A stretch of DNA of 64,000 bases from the NCBI GenBank assembly GCA_035048495.1, contig CM068545.1, positions 25,330,741 to 25,394,740 on the forward strand, in the 5' to 3' direction. The translations under genes were made by a program, and so were the position numbers. Positions 12,801-24,132 of the stretch are shown here, in pieces (the stretch's first letter is position 1; each line of letters starts with the position of its first letter). The notes under the pieces are model-generated. The model saw only the letters and a list, made by a program, of their open reading frames with translations. It did no database searches and had not been told where the DNA came from. This stretch comes from Euptelea pleiosperma (lineage: Eukaryota; Streptophyta; Magnoliopsida; Ranunculales; Eupteleaceae).

Positions 12801-13440
12801 GGGTGGCTATAACAAAAATGAGCGTGGACATGTGAACACAACGAGTTGACATGGTGTTGGGTCAGCTGACACCAGAAGAGCAAGAAGGGTAAGGCACGGA
12901 TACTACCCATTGATCAAGGACGAGTTCAATGATAACGAGTTAGTTTGACAATTCTCACAACCGTATGTGGCACAATCTCCCCTTATTTTCTTTCCTTAAA
13001 TTCTTTATTCTTCTTTTATTCTCTCTTTATTCTCTTTCATTCTTTTATTTTGTCATAAATCTTTTTTATATTAAAAAAAAATATTATTTTCAGAAGTTGA
13101 ATATTTCGAATCAAGAATATTGAATTATTTATGATTTGAGTTAAAAATGGTGAAAAATAAATTTGAGATAGTAATTTATTAATTATCTAAACTCACTTTT
13201 GGTGGAATCCAATACCATAGTTTTCTTTTCATTTATTTATTTAGTACAGATTTCATCTTATCTCTACAGAGATTTTTTGTCCTAGTTTATTGATTTAATT
13301 TTGGTTTAGAATAGATTTTCAATAAGTCCTTGTGGATTTGACTCTTACTTGTCTTTGTACTAATCTTATTCTTGTTGCAAGTATTATATAAAATTTCGTT
13401 GATCGATTGTGCTTTAAACAATGACTATATTGTTAAAATC
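9830..13440. repeat. Diverged LTR-like region E
   Basis: No gene is supported. The composition (a polypurine start near 10780, then a GGTTGATGGTG/GCATGG-rich stretch, then GGGCCAATGGG-like phrases) echoes the interior of the long LTR-like copies A, B and D. Near 13330 it has TCCTTGTGGATTTGACTC, which resembles the 3' end of Athila/Tat-type LTRs. A (CA)n run lies at 10686-10704. The ends were not determined. Confidence 0.3.
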
Positions 13441-13800
13441 TTAAGAATCTTGTTTGTCAGATAGATGGCCCAAAGAGCAGAATTATGCATGAGTAATCTA
13501 TTGGTTATTATCAGTCTAAGAAAAGATTGAGAGGAATGAAAGGTAGTCTAGTCAGATGCATGATATAAGGATTCGATTCAGTGCGTCCAATGGGACCTAG
13601 ATTATCTAGGTGGGTTTCATTGGTAATTGGATGATCAAATCATCCCATTAGGCCCACAAACCTCAAGACGGTCGGCCCACAAGTGATGGTCCTACGCAAC
13701 AAAGATTAATTGGATGATGATTCCTGGCCCTCAAATTATATAGTGTGTGTGGTCCACATGGTCTATGGCCGATGTCATGCATCAGAGTGATCCTATGAAT

Positions 13801-14162
13801 CAAGGTTTAAAAATCAGCTGTTATAACGGATTCGGATCTACTCCGTTACGTTACGTACCGTTAAAATGCCCAGAAAATAACGACCATTATAACAAAAATA
13901 ACGGCTGTTATTTTTCCTTTATAACGAAAATTTGTGAAAAAAATGGCCGTTTTTCCATTTTTTTTCCTTTATTTTTCGTTATATTCCGTTTTTGAAAATT
14001 TGAAATTCATTCAAAATTTGAATTTCAACGCCCTTTTTTCCATTTTTTTTTCCGTTATTTCTATTTTCCCATTTTTGCCCCTGAGCATTTTTTCGTTATA
14101 ATGGAAAAAATGGTAATGCCCCCAAACCGTTATAACGTTATAATGGTCCCTTTTAAACCTTG
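13801..14162. mobile_element. hAT-type MITE 1 (CAAGGTTTAAA termini)
   Basis: This 362-bp non-coding element has inverted ends CAAGGTTTAAAA / TTTTAAACCTTG. It is flanked by an 8-bp target duplication, CTATGAAT on the left and ATATGAAT on the right (7 of 8). The interior is rich in CCGTTATAACGG palindromes. An 8-bp duplication is typical of hAT transposons. A related copy lies in the opposite orientation at 16131-16474. Confidence 0.85.
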
Positions 14163-14266
14163 ATATGAATCACTCCAAAGGTCATGTATGTTTAAAATAG
14201 ATCTACACCATACAATAAGCTATTCTCAAAATCCAGGGTATTACAATCTCTGGGAGAGCTACATCT

Positions 14267-14480
14267 TCATGTCTCATCTTCATCGCCAGCATCGCCAACC
14301 TTTGGTGCACCATTTTCGCCGTTGGTTGAGAAGATATCTCTACCAGTCATCTCCTTCAATTTATAACCTAAACACAGTTTATGTTTCGACAAACTCTCAG
14401 TCTCTTCATTAGTAACATGTCCTCCAATCACTATTTTATTGATCTTGTCGGACAATGGTGCATACGGATCGTTGAACGTG
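14267..14480 (-). pseudogene. Captured fragment of a DUF4057-family gene
   Basis: The minus strand encodes a run with INKIVIGGHVTNEETESL, then a K-rich spacer, then YKLKEMTGRDIF. From memory this matches the conserved N-terminal part of plant DUF4057 proteins (pattern SKVVFGGxVTDEEAESL...YKMKEITGSGIF); the function of that family is not established. Only about 60 residues are recognisable; an in-frame stop follows GDEDET, and none of the repeated downstream motifs of the family is present. It lies 105 bp from hAT MITE 1 among repeats. I infer a transposed exon fragment, not a gene. Confidence 0.6.
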
Positions 14481-15529
14481 AACCAAAAGTTGCATAATCA
14501 GCCGCTAAAGAATCAGTGAAAGGATTTACGATCATGTGAGTAGATCGTAGACGTGTGAAATTTTCTCACAAGAGCGAGGCCAACACTAGTAGAGGTAATG
14601 TGAGCAACGTTGTGATGGAGGCGATGAACCCACCTATGATCCGATGGAGATTTTTTGGTGGACAATGTGAAACGGATTTGTTTCCCCAAGAAGAGGAAGT
14701 GGCATGACTGTGATGGTGCTGATGATGAACAAAATAAAAACCTTGTATCAGAAAATTTATCTTTGATACCAAATTTGATGCGGGATAAGAGACCATTCTA
14801 CGATCGGATAGAATTTTTGGAACCAAGGTAGCTTGGATTCAACACCAAGATAAATTATTTTCTATTTCTTTAGTCATAAATAAAATCAAAGGTTAATCAC
14901 TATTTATAAGACTCCCTAATTGAACTTTTCTAATTTTAATCAAACTAAAATAAGAAACTCCTACTACACTTTTGCTACCTTAATCAATTTCAAGAATCTT
15001 AATTGGAGACAAAACCTAACTTTAATTGTAAAGTTTTAATTACGCAAAAATAAATCCTCGTGGGATCCACTTGCTTGATTGTGCATTGATTCAATATAGC
15101 GGCATACCATTATAGTAGAATGCCCTCTGCATCACAAACCAAAGGAAAAGAAGGGAGTAATGATGTTCCACTTGCCTAAATATGTTGATTCGCTGATCAT
15201 ATAGATCTACTAAGTTACCAAGGGTTTTCTCAAATCCTAGCTCCAAAGAGATGAGAGAAAGTGAGAGTTGATTGATTTTTTTATGGAAGTAAAAGTGATT
15301 TTTTGTCACTTTAAGAGGTGCTTAAATATCATCTCCTCAAAAGCTCCAATTTAGGTCAATAATGGGTCATAAATGGTTCCAAAGATGATGGGTATAAATT
15401 GGACTTCAAATAGGGTCATTTCAAGCTCAAACAATCTTTAAATTGGTCCTAAAGGCCCACTCAACAAACATAACCCAATCGACATGCAACCAAACATTAA
15501 TACTAAATATAACAATTAATCAATATTTA
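14481..15529. other. Non-coding interval, probably repeat-derived
   Basis: No gene, RNA or clear repeat boundary is visible. Short open frames on the minus strand have no recognisable domain. AT-rich stretches and the GGGCCCACTCAAC-like phrase near 15460 suggest retrotransposon LTR remnants. Confidence 0.4.
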
Positions 15530-15965
15530 TAATTCCATATTAATAAATTGATAATTAAGATCAAGCATTACATGTTGACTCAATGGGATGTTCATAAAAT
15601 TTTGGCCCAGAGAACACCAGACATCAATTGTGATACTCCTTAATTGCCAAGAAATTATAAATCTGATCAATTCATTAGTGGATCCTTGTAAAATTAATTT
15701 GATTGAATGTTCATAGAATTTTGACTCTATTATAAATAACAAATGTAGTTACCCTTTATTTGTCAGAAAACTACAATTAATATCAATAATCAATTAAATG
15801 TTGCAAAACATGTGTACAATTAAATATTTTCAATCGTAAAACTTTGATTAGTTGATTCAATGGAATATTAATGAAATTTTAACTATGAGAACACTGGACA
15901 TAGCAAATGCAAATATCCCTTATTTGTTGTAAAACTACAATACTGATCAATAATCTATTTAGGAA
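15530..15965 (+). repeat. Satellite segment 1
   Basis: About two and a half diverged monomers of the ~160-bp satellite, recognisable by the phrases GTGGATCCTTG, GAATGTTCATA-AATTTTGACT, AACAAATGTAG, TTTGTCAGAAAACTACAATTA and ATCAATAATC. It is the most diverged part of the array. Confidence 0.7.
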
Positions 15966-16130
15966 AGGAATTGTAGAATCTTTGAGAGAAAAGATGAAGA
16001 TTTTCTCAAGGTGGTCCTGAAAGTGAAAGTTGTTCTTTTTTTCATTTGGCCTTTCTTATCCCCCTATTTTAAAGAGTGATTTTTTTTTGTCCTTTGTTTT
16101 GGATGGGAGAGATGATTCGGATATTTAATC
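15966..16130. other. Short insertion between satellite segments
   Basis: Poly-T-rich sequence without satellite phrases; it resembles LTR leader sequence (compare 15240-15320). No gene. Confidence 0.35.
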
Positions 16131-16474
16131 CAAGGTTTAAAGGGGACAGTTATAACGGACTGGGGGCATTACCATTTTTTCCGTTATAACGAATAAAAAG
16201 TTCAAGCGCAAAAAAGGAAAAAACGAGAAAATAGAAATAACAAAAAATAACGGGAAAAATGTAATATAAATGAAAATAACGGCCGTTTTTTTCAAAAAAA
16301 TTTACAGAAAATAACGATTGTTATTTTCGTTATAAGGGAAAAATAACGGCCGTTATTTTTGTTATAACTGTCGTTATTTTTTAGGCGTTTTAACGGTCCA
16401 TAACATAACAGGGTAGGTCCGAATCCATTATAACAGCCGTTATTTTCATTATTACGGCCGTTTTTTAAACCTTG
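16131..16474. mobile_element. hAT-type MITE 2 (CAAGGTTTAAA termini)
   Basis: This 344-bp element has inverted ends CAAGGTTTAAA / TTTAAACCTTG and an 8-bp target duplication ATTTAATC / ATCTAATC (7 of 8). The interior has the same repeated AACGGCCGTTATTTT palindromes as MITE 1, in reverse orientation. It is non-coding. Confidence 0.85.
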
Positions 16475-16559
16475 ATCTAATCCTTGCTTAAAGAGTAAAT
16501 TATGACTTTTTTTTTGGGGGGGGGGAGGGGGGTTCTTCCTTTTTTGAACGATACGTACA

Positions 16560-17391
16560 TATAAAAAATCCATTAAGACATTACAGGCATGCATATATTT
16601 AAATGATTTTGTTGGTAGATCCTTGAACAACTAATTAGATGACATGTTCATAAAGTTTTGATTATGGTAGGCATAACAAATATAAATAGCCCTTATTTGT
16701 TATGAAGCTACAATTATGATCACTAATGGGCGGCATGTACATAATTATGCGATTTTATTGGTAGATCCTTGAATGATTGATTCAATCGAATGTTCTTAAA
16801 GTTTTGACTACAAGCTAATACTAAATAATTTCAACGTACATACGTTTACAAAGAAAATATAATTATAATTAATAGTCTATTAATACTTTATAGGACATTG
16901 AGTCATTTAAATGGTTTCATTGGTGGATCCTTGAACAATTGATTCGATGGAATGCTATGAGAACACTAAACGTGACAAACATAGACTTTGTTGTTACGGC
17001 CCCATGGATATAGGCACCTTACCCAACCGCATAAGTTTTTGTGTCTCTTTTTTTTTTCTTTTGCACTTTCATTATTTTTCTTCGTGTGTCATCTGGTTTG
17101 ATGGAATGAACATAAAGCATCGATGATGAGATACTAAATGTAATAAAAAGAGACGCCTCTTAATTACCAAAAAATAATAATTATGATTAATAATTTGTTC
17201 AAATATTGCAGGATATGCACACATTTACATAATTTTATCAGTGGATCATTGAACGTTTAATTCGATCAAATATTCTTAAAGTTTTGATTATGAAAACACT
17301 ATATATAACAAATGTAAATACCATTTTATACGTAGAGAAAACTATAATTATGATCAATAATCCATTAAAGATGTTATAGAACATGCACTTA
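16560..17391 (+). repeat. Satellite segment 2
   Basis: Continuous monomers in the higher-order pattern. It includes the marked monomer with GACTTTGTTGTTACGGCC followed by GGATATAGGCACCTTACCC (from about 16909). It is cut by the LTR-like insertion at 17392. Confidence 0.85.
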
Positions 17392-19193
17392 TGATTATCG
17401 CTCAAAAGTGCTTATTTTAAGCTACTATCCTTTTTGCGATATCACATTATCCTACTTAACATTCTTTAGACGAAAATCGACTATTTGCAAGAATTAACAC
17501 ATTTCGAGAAGTCAAGATGTAAAGTCGATATGAGTAAGTCTCATTAAGTGTTTTTTCAATTGTAGATACACCAATCGAACGATTTTGATGGAATGCGGGC
17601 CCACAACTGATTGCCAGAGTCTAGGACCAAAGCTCAAGAGCCAACAAGCTGAGGATAAGAAGATACATGCCAAATGCTGGGAGAGCTATAGAGTTGAAAA
17701 AGCTTGAGAGAATATCAAGATAGAATGAGAGCCAAGCGCCCCGAGAAGAGATTAAGAAGATTAAAGCTTAATCAACTAACGCAAGACAAATGCTTGCTTA
17801 GTTGGAAAAGCTTGCAGAAAACCAAGTCAAAGACTAGGGTTCAAGACCATCTATTTGTATTTTTCTCCTAATTATCTTATCTTATTTTCTCTCTCCTTTT
17901 ACAATTATTCTATCCTACGGCCAGAATTATCCCATACTTTAGCCGATCACCACTCTCCATTCCCCCCATCTAAAATCCTTGGCCCATCATCACCACCCAT
18001 CGCTCACCAACATCTTCACCATCCGATCATCCACTCGCTCATCCATCTGAACAATGACTAAATTTTCATCATCACACCTATTCACCATGCGATCACCACA
18101 CGATCTACAAGATAAACGGTTGTCCGAGAGAATGTGATTTTAGCATGCATGGGTGGTGTATCCATCAAGGGCCCACCAAAATGGATGGTCTAGATCACAA
18201 ATGCATTAGAAATGTTGATTTTTCAAAACATAAAGATTTTCTTTCAGATTTAAAGAGATTTTGAAAAGATATAATTAGTTTTGATTTTTAAAAGAAATTT
18301 TATTTAATAAAAAGAATGTTTACTTTTACATAAAAGAGTTGACATATGGTTTTGGAAACTCAAAAGCTTGAAATATTTTAAAAATATTTCATTTACAAGA
18401 AAAGTTCAAAACTTTGAAGAAAAAAAGAAATTTCTTACAAAAAAGAAATTGTGTCTCTAAAGAAACTTTCTAAAAAGCAATAAAAGGTGATCTTAAAATT
18501 ATAAAGATAGTTTTTCGAATAAAAATATTTCTAAAAAAATATGGATGTGCATTAACCCATAAATGGCACTCTCTCCCAATAAAAGATCACTCATGGCTCA
18601 GTCCCTTGAGGTTCCCCCCTCAAATTCCCATCTCTTTCTTACTTTCTTCCCTAACACACAAGAAAAAAAAGGTAAAATAAAAATAAAAAAATTGACGTTT
18701 CTGCCTTCCCTTCTCTATCGAATGGCTCCATCATCTTCTTCTCAATATAGGTCCAAGAACAATGGTTTGCTCTCATCTTCTTTCTCTGTCTCTTTCCCTC
18801 TAATCTTTTCTTTTATTGCTTTATAGTTAAGTTTTTATTTACTTTATTTATTAAAGTATTTTTAATTCAAGCATTGTAAGTTATAATTTTTTTTAATAAA
18901 TGAAGTTCACTTTGGCCTTTTATTTTTTGTTATTATATTTATTTTCTTTTATTAATGTTGTAGGTAATTCCCCTCCTATAAAAAATAGTTTAAAAATTAT
19001 TTTCACAATTCTCACATCTCCACTATTTTCTTGCTTGCTTTCTTTAATATTACTTCTCTAACCCGAGTGCAGATTCGACATCTGATATGCCACTATACAA
19101 GTCTGCATTTTTACAAATTTTTAAGTGAACAGGATCATTAAAAATATGTTGAGTCAAGGGTTTTCGTCCAATGACCAGAAAAACCTTGTTTCA
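17392..19193 (+). mobile_element. Long LTR-like repeat, copy C
   Basis: This 1802-bp unit starts TGATTATCGCTCAAAAGTGC, matching the minus-strand start of copy B (TGATATTCGCTCAAAAGTGC). It ends GGTTTTCGTCCAATGACC...TTTCA, matching the other end of copy B. It contains an AGTGCAGATTCGACATCTG block near 19066, as in the long copies. It interrupts the satellite between two monomers; removing it restores the ~800-bp satellite period. I could not see a clean target duplication. It is shorter than copy B, so it is internally deleted or a shorter subfamily. The open frames inside it have no domain. Confidence 0.65.
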
Positions 19194-20012
19194 ATATATT
19201 TAAATGATTCCATTGCTAAATCTATGAATGACTAATTCGATGGCATATTCGTAACATTTTGACTATGGCGAGAATAACATGTGTAGATATATATTTCTCA
19301 TTTGTCAGAAAACTATAAGTCTATAATTATGATCAATGGCTCGCTAAAATGTGGCGGAGCATGCACATAGTTATATGATTTTATTGGTGGATCATAAAAT
19401 TTTGACTATGAGAACAATAGATAATATAAATGTATATACGCATTGTTCGTCGAGAAACTACAATTATAATCAATAATCAATTGAAACAATGCAGAACATG
19501 AGAATATTTAGATGATTTCTTTGGTTGATCATTGAATCGCTAATTCAATAGAATGTTTGTAAAGTTTTGACCGTAAGAACACTAAACATAACAAATCCAG
19601 ACTTTATTGTTGTTGCCCTGTGGATATAGACACCTTATCCAACCATGTAAATTTACGTATTTTTTGTTTTTATCTTCTTTTGCACTTTTTTATTTTCTTC
19701 GTATATATCGACTATTTTGATGGAATATTTATAAAGTATCAATGAGGAGAATGCTAAATATAGTAAAAGTGCATGCCCTTTATTATTTGACGACAAATTC
19801 TATAATTATGATTAATGATCAATTTAAATATTTGCAGGATATGCACACTTTTATGCGATTTTATTGGTAGACCCTTTAATGCCTGATTAGATCAAATATT
19901 GTTAAAATTTTAACTATGCAAATGTTAGACACAACTAATATAAATACCTCTTATTTGCAGTGAAAACTACAATTATGATCAATAATATGTTGAAGATGTT
20001 GTAGGACATGTA
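19194..20012 (+). repeat. Satellite segment 3
   Basis: One full higher-order unit in the order d-e-b-b2-c: ATCTATGAATGACTAATTCG (d), then the monomer with TATATACGCATTG (e), then the marked monomer with CTGTGGATATAGACACC (b, from 19511), then b2 and c. It ends in the junction with the MET1 5' duplicate. Confidence 0.85.
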
Positions 20013-20070
20013 ACATGTTTAAGAAGATCTAACAAAATCACAAAAGTTATTTTTGTATGAATGCAAGTTA

Positions 20071-20860
20071 TGTAGAACATTGATCTGTTGGATCGATCGA
20101 TCGCACAAACATTTGTAAAGTTCGATCACACCCTTGTATAAAATTATAATTATGACCACAAACTAACCCATTCAAAATCTGTACTATGCTAGCCACCAGC
20201 TATTAATTTTTTTTTTTTTGATAAATTAAGAAACTATTAATGTTAATTTTCTATAGAGGATATGTCAATTTAGGAGAGAATTTTTAGACTAATGGTTAGA
20301 GAAAAATAGAATAATATGCAACTTGAACATTAAAAAGCTCCACGTACACACCGAGGGTATTATGTTAATTGTGTGTATATTTATGACCACTCTTTGTTAT
20401 AACCAGAAATTAACTGCAACTTTCGAGTATTATTCCAAATGAGAAGCCAAAAAAATTCAAAATCTTTTAGGGCATCTTTTTTGGGCGGTGGTGCCAACAC
20501 TTCCAATGCATTCCCGCCTTTTCCCTTCAAAAAACACAACAAAACCAGCTAAGCTAAGTATTATACTCTCTCTTTCTATCTCTATAAATGCTCTTGATTT
20601 TTAGGGTTTTCGTGCGGTTAGTTTACTTGTCGCCCTTGATTTCTAGGATTTCTTTCTGTTTTATAATTGAAAATGGGATCCACAACTATCTTGGATGTGA
20701 ATCCACCTGCTATGAAATTGACAACTTGAAACGATCTAACCATTTTATGTATAATCTATTTTTCTTAATTTCATTTTTCTCAATCTTTTTCATTTTTTAT
20801 ATAAAATGGTTTTAGATTGCATTGTATTTCGCACATTTCTAATTGTAAAGCTTTAGTTAT
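20071..20860 (+). pseudogene. Decayed duplicate of the MET1 promoter and first exon
   Basis: About 790 bp match the 5' flank and exon 1 of MET1 (28781-29025 plus 32782-33585) in the same orientation. They share TCGATCGATCGCACAAA, TTCAAAATCTGTACTATGC, GCCAACACTTCCA, TAGTTTACTTGTCGCCC and the exon-1 start. The ATG at 20673 opens with MGSTTILDVNPPAMKLTT and then meets TGA, where the real exon reads on through the splice donor. Homology ends inside intron 1, so the copy includes 5' UTR, exon 1 and some intron, i.e. a DNA-level duplication. It replaces one monomer of the satellite and lacks the MULE and palindromic MITE present in the MET1 flank. Confidence 0.88.
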
Positions 20861-22592
20861 ATGATTTTATTGATAGATCATTGAATTGCAAATTCTGTAT
20901 AATATTTTAAAATATTAAATATGAGAATAATGATTAGTATAAATTTATATACCTTGTTTGTTGAGAAACTATAATTATGATCGATAGTATATTGAGACTT
21001 TGAATGATACGAGGGCCTTTAAATGATTATATTGGTGGATCCTTAAACAACTGATTAGATAAAATATTTGTCAAGCTCCAACTGTAAGAATAATACAGAT
21101 AACAAATGTAGACTTAAGCACCTTTCCCAATTACATAAATTTATAAATTTCTTATTATTTATCTTCTTTTGCATTTTGTTGTTTTTGTGTATATATCGAC
21201 TAGTTTAATTGAATATTCATAAAGTATTGATAACGAGAATGCTAAATGTATAAATGTAGATGCCCTTATTTGTTGAGATAATTATGATAAATGATTTATT
21301 TAAATGATGCAAGATATGTAAACTTTTACATGATTTTATTGGTGGATTATTAAATGTTCAATTTGATTGAATATTCTTATAATTTCGACTATGAAAACAT
21401 CAGATATAACAAATATAAATACTATTATTTGTAGATAAACTGCAATTATGATTACAAAATATGTTGCAGGACATGCACATGTAAATTTAGATGATTTCAT
21501 TGGTGGGTTCTTAAATGGCTAATTTAATGCATATTCGTAAAGTCTTGACTATCATAGTCATAACAAATGTAACATATTTTATTTGTTAAGAAACTAAAAG
21601 TTTACAATTATAATTAATAGCCTGATAAGTGTGGTGGAACATGTACACAATTACATGATTTTATTGGTTGATCCTTCAATGGTTTATTCAATTGAATGTT
21701 CTTAAAGTTCTTAAAATAAGAACACTTGATATTGTAAATTTATATACTCATTGTTTGTTGAAAAAACTACAATTATGATTAACAGTCTATTAAATCTTTG
21801 CTAGACAATAACATTTACATGATTTAATTGGTGGATCCTTAAAATAACAGATTTAATAAAGTGTTTATAAAGTATTAACTATGAAAACACTAGACATAAC
21901 AAATATAGACTTTGTTGTCGTTGCCTTATGGATATAGGTATCTTGCCTAACTATATAAATTTATGCGTATCTTATTTTTTTTTTTGTATACTGATTGGTT
22001 TGATGTAATATTTATAAAGTATTGATGATGAGAACGCTAGATGTAGCAAATGTAGATGTCCCTTATTTGATAAAAACTTATAATTATGATCAATGATTTG
22101 TTTAAATATTACAGGATATGCACAAGTTTACATAATTTTATTGGTGGATCCTTAAACGTCTGATTTGATCAAAATATTCTTAAAGTTTAAATTATGAAAC
22201 ACTAGATATAGCAAGTTTAATTACCCTTTATCTATAGTAAAAATTACAATTATGATCAATAATCCGTTAAAAACGTTATATGACATACATACATTTAGAT
22301 GATTTTATTAATAAATTCTTGAATGACTAATTCGATGACATATTTGTAAAGTTTTGGTCTATAAGAACATTGAACAGTATAAATGTATGTCTTGTTTGTT
22401 GAGAAACAATGATTATAATTAATAATCTATTAAGACATTATAGGACATTTAGATGATTTCATTGACGGATCCTTGAACAACTCATTCCATGAAATGATTT
22501 TAAAGGTTTCGACTGTTAGAACGCTAGACATTACAAATGTATATTCTTTGTTAATGTTTTGTGAACATAGGTACCTTGTCCAACCCCTAGAT
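20861..22592 (+). repeat. Satellite segment 4, longest uninterrupted array
   Basis: This is about two higher-order units. The marked monomer b starts at 21016 and again at 21817, a spacing of 801 bp, and again at about 22451 in a shortened unit. Between marks the order is b, b2, c, d, e, each 130-185 bp. The common monomer phrase is GATGATTTCATTGGTGGATC followed by CTAATTCGATGGAATGTTCG-like and AACTACAATTATGATCAATA. It is non-coding and strongly AT-rich. Confidence 0.9.
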
Positions 22593-22666
22593 GTTAAATT
22601 CGAAAACAACAAAATTAAAAATGGGAAAGTTCGAGTATAATTCAGTTTTAAAATTAAAAAATTCAA

Positions 22667-23300
22667 ACAATAATTCGGTTAAAAATTCAAGAAATGACAA
22701 AGGTTTGTAACTATATTTATTAGTATTTCATTCATCCATGATCTAAAATTTTAATGTTAATAATTCACAATCAAAATTTAAAGGTGTGTAAATTAAAGCT
22801 TAGGACTGTTAATGGGTCCCCATTTACTCGACTAGTGGACAAACGGTTAATTGAGTTAGTGTGGGGCCGCATACCATAATTCAATTAATTAAAAATTAAA
22901 ATTGAAGTGCAAACTGTTATGTGTGAGAAAGACTAGAGTTGTAGGTCTGGTCACTGTGCTGTGGTCATGTGGGTCCAACAATAATTCCGATAAAAATTCA
23001 AAGAATGGCAAAAGTTCATAAGCATATTTATTCATATTTAGTTTGTCCATAATCCAAAAATTCAATGTTAAAAATTCGCAACCAAAATATACAGGTGTAT
23101 AAGACTAAAAAGATATTAAAGTTGAAGACTATTAACGAGTCCCCACTTACTTGACTAGTGGATAAATGATTAATTGAGTTTGTGTGGGACTGCATACCAT
23201 AATTAAATTAATTAGAAATCAAAAGTGAAGTGCGAACTGTTAAGTGTGAGAAAGACTAGAATTGTAGGTTTGGTCATTATGTTGTGGTCATGTGGGTCCA
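22667..23300 (+). repeat. Tandem duplication, period 311 bp
   Basis: Two adjacent diverged copies, 22667-22977 and 22978-23300. Both begin ACAATAATTC and share CTCGACTAGTGGA / CTTGACTAGTGGA, GTGTGAGAAAGACTAGA and CATGTGGGTCCAA. It interrupts the satellite and has no coding content. Confidence 0.85.
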
Positions 23301-23754
23301 ATAGAGGAGAGAAAGAGAGAGGGAGGGAGAGTTGCAGGAGGACAGTAACTCAGTCGTCCAATGGAGAGAAAGTACGAACCTGATTGGCAATCAACGACAG
23401 TGTAGACTAGAGTTGCAATTTACAGGTGGAGAAGTGAGGTGGGGGGCTACGGATTGCATGGGAAGGGAGATGGGATGGGGGAGAAAGATGAGAGCAAAAG
23501 GGTTAGGGTTCGTGGGGACCATTGGGACTTTTAATCATTTTTTCATTGTTTTGGAACCCCATTAAATTGACAGAATTAATCACTAAAAAGTCATATTTGC
23601 ATTTTATTCGCGAACTATTATAAAATCGTGAATTATTCATATTTGTTAGTGTGTTCGTCTGTATAATACGACTACCACCTAAAAGTGATTAATTCATGTA
23701 TTAATCACGGATTTAACAACTAAGGTCCAACCAAGTAATTTTTGTGACCCTCGT
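23301..23754. other. LTR-like remnant
   Basis: AGAGAGAGGG tract and GAGTTGCA-rich sequence like the interior of the long LTR-like repeats, then AT-rich sequence. No gene is visible. Confidence 0.3.
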
Positions 23755-24132
23755 TTTTCTCTAATTTTGCACTTTACTTTCGTTATTTTTATTCATGTAT
23801 ATCGGATGTTTGATGGAATGTTCATAAAGTATTGAAGATGAGAACACTAGATGTAGTGAATTTAGATGGTCCTTATTTGTCGAGAAAACTATAATTATGA
23901 TAAATAATTTGTTTAAATGTTGGAGGATATGCACAAGTTTACATGATTTTATTAGTGGATTCTTTAACGTTTGATTCTATCGAATAATCTTAAAGTTTCG
24001 ACTATAAAAACACTAGACATAGCAAATGCAGATACCTCTTATTTGCACCGACATTTATGATCAATAATTTGTTAAAAACGTTGTAGAATATGCATATATT
24101 TAGATGATTTCATTGGTGGATCTATGAATGAC
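23755..24132 (+). repeat. Satellite segment 5
   Basis: Part of b, b2, c and the start of d. The d monomer is cut at GGATCTATGAATGAC by the LTR-like insertion and resumes at 27926. Confidence 0.85.

Noticed and set aside
17387..19198. Target duplication around LTR-like copy C
   Set aside because: ACTTA and ATATA agree at only three of five bases; not claimed.
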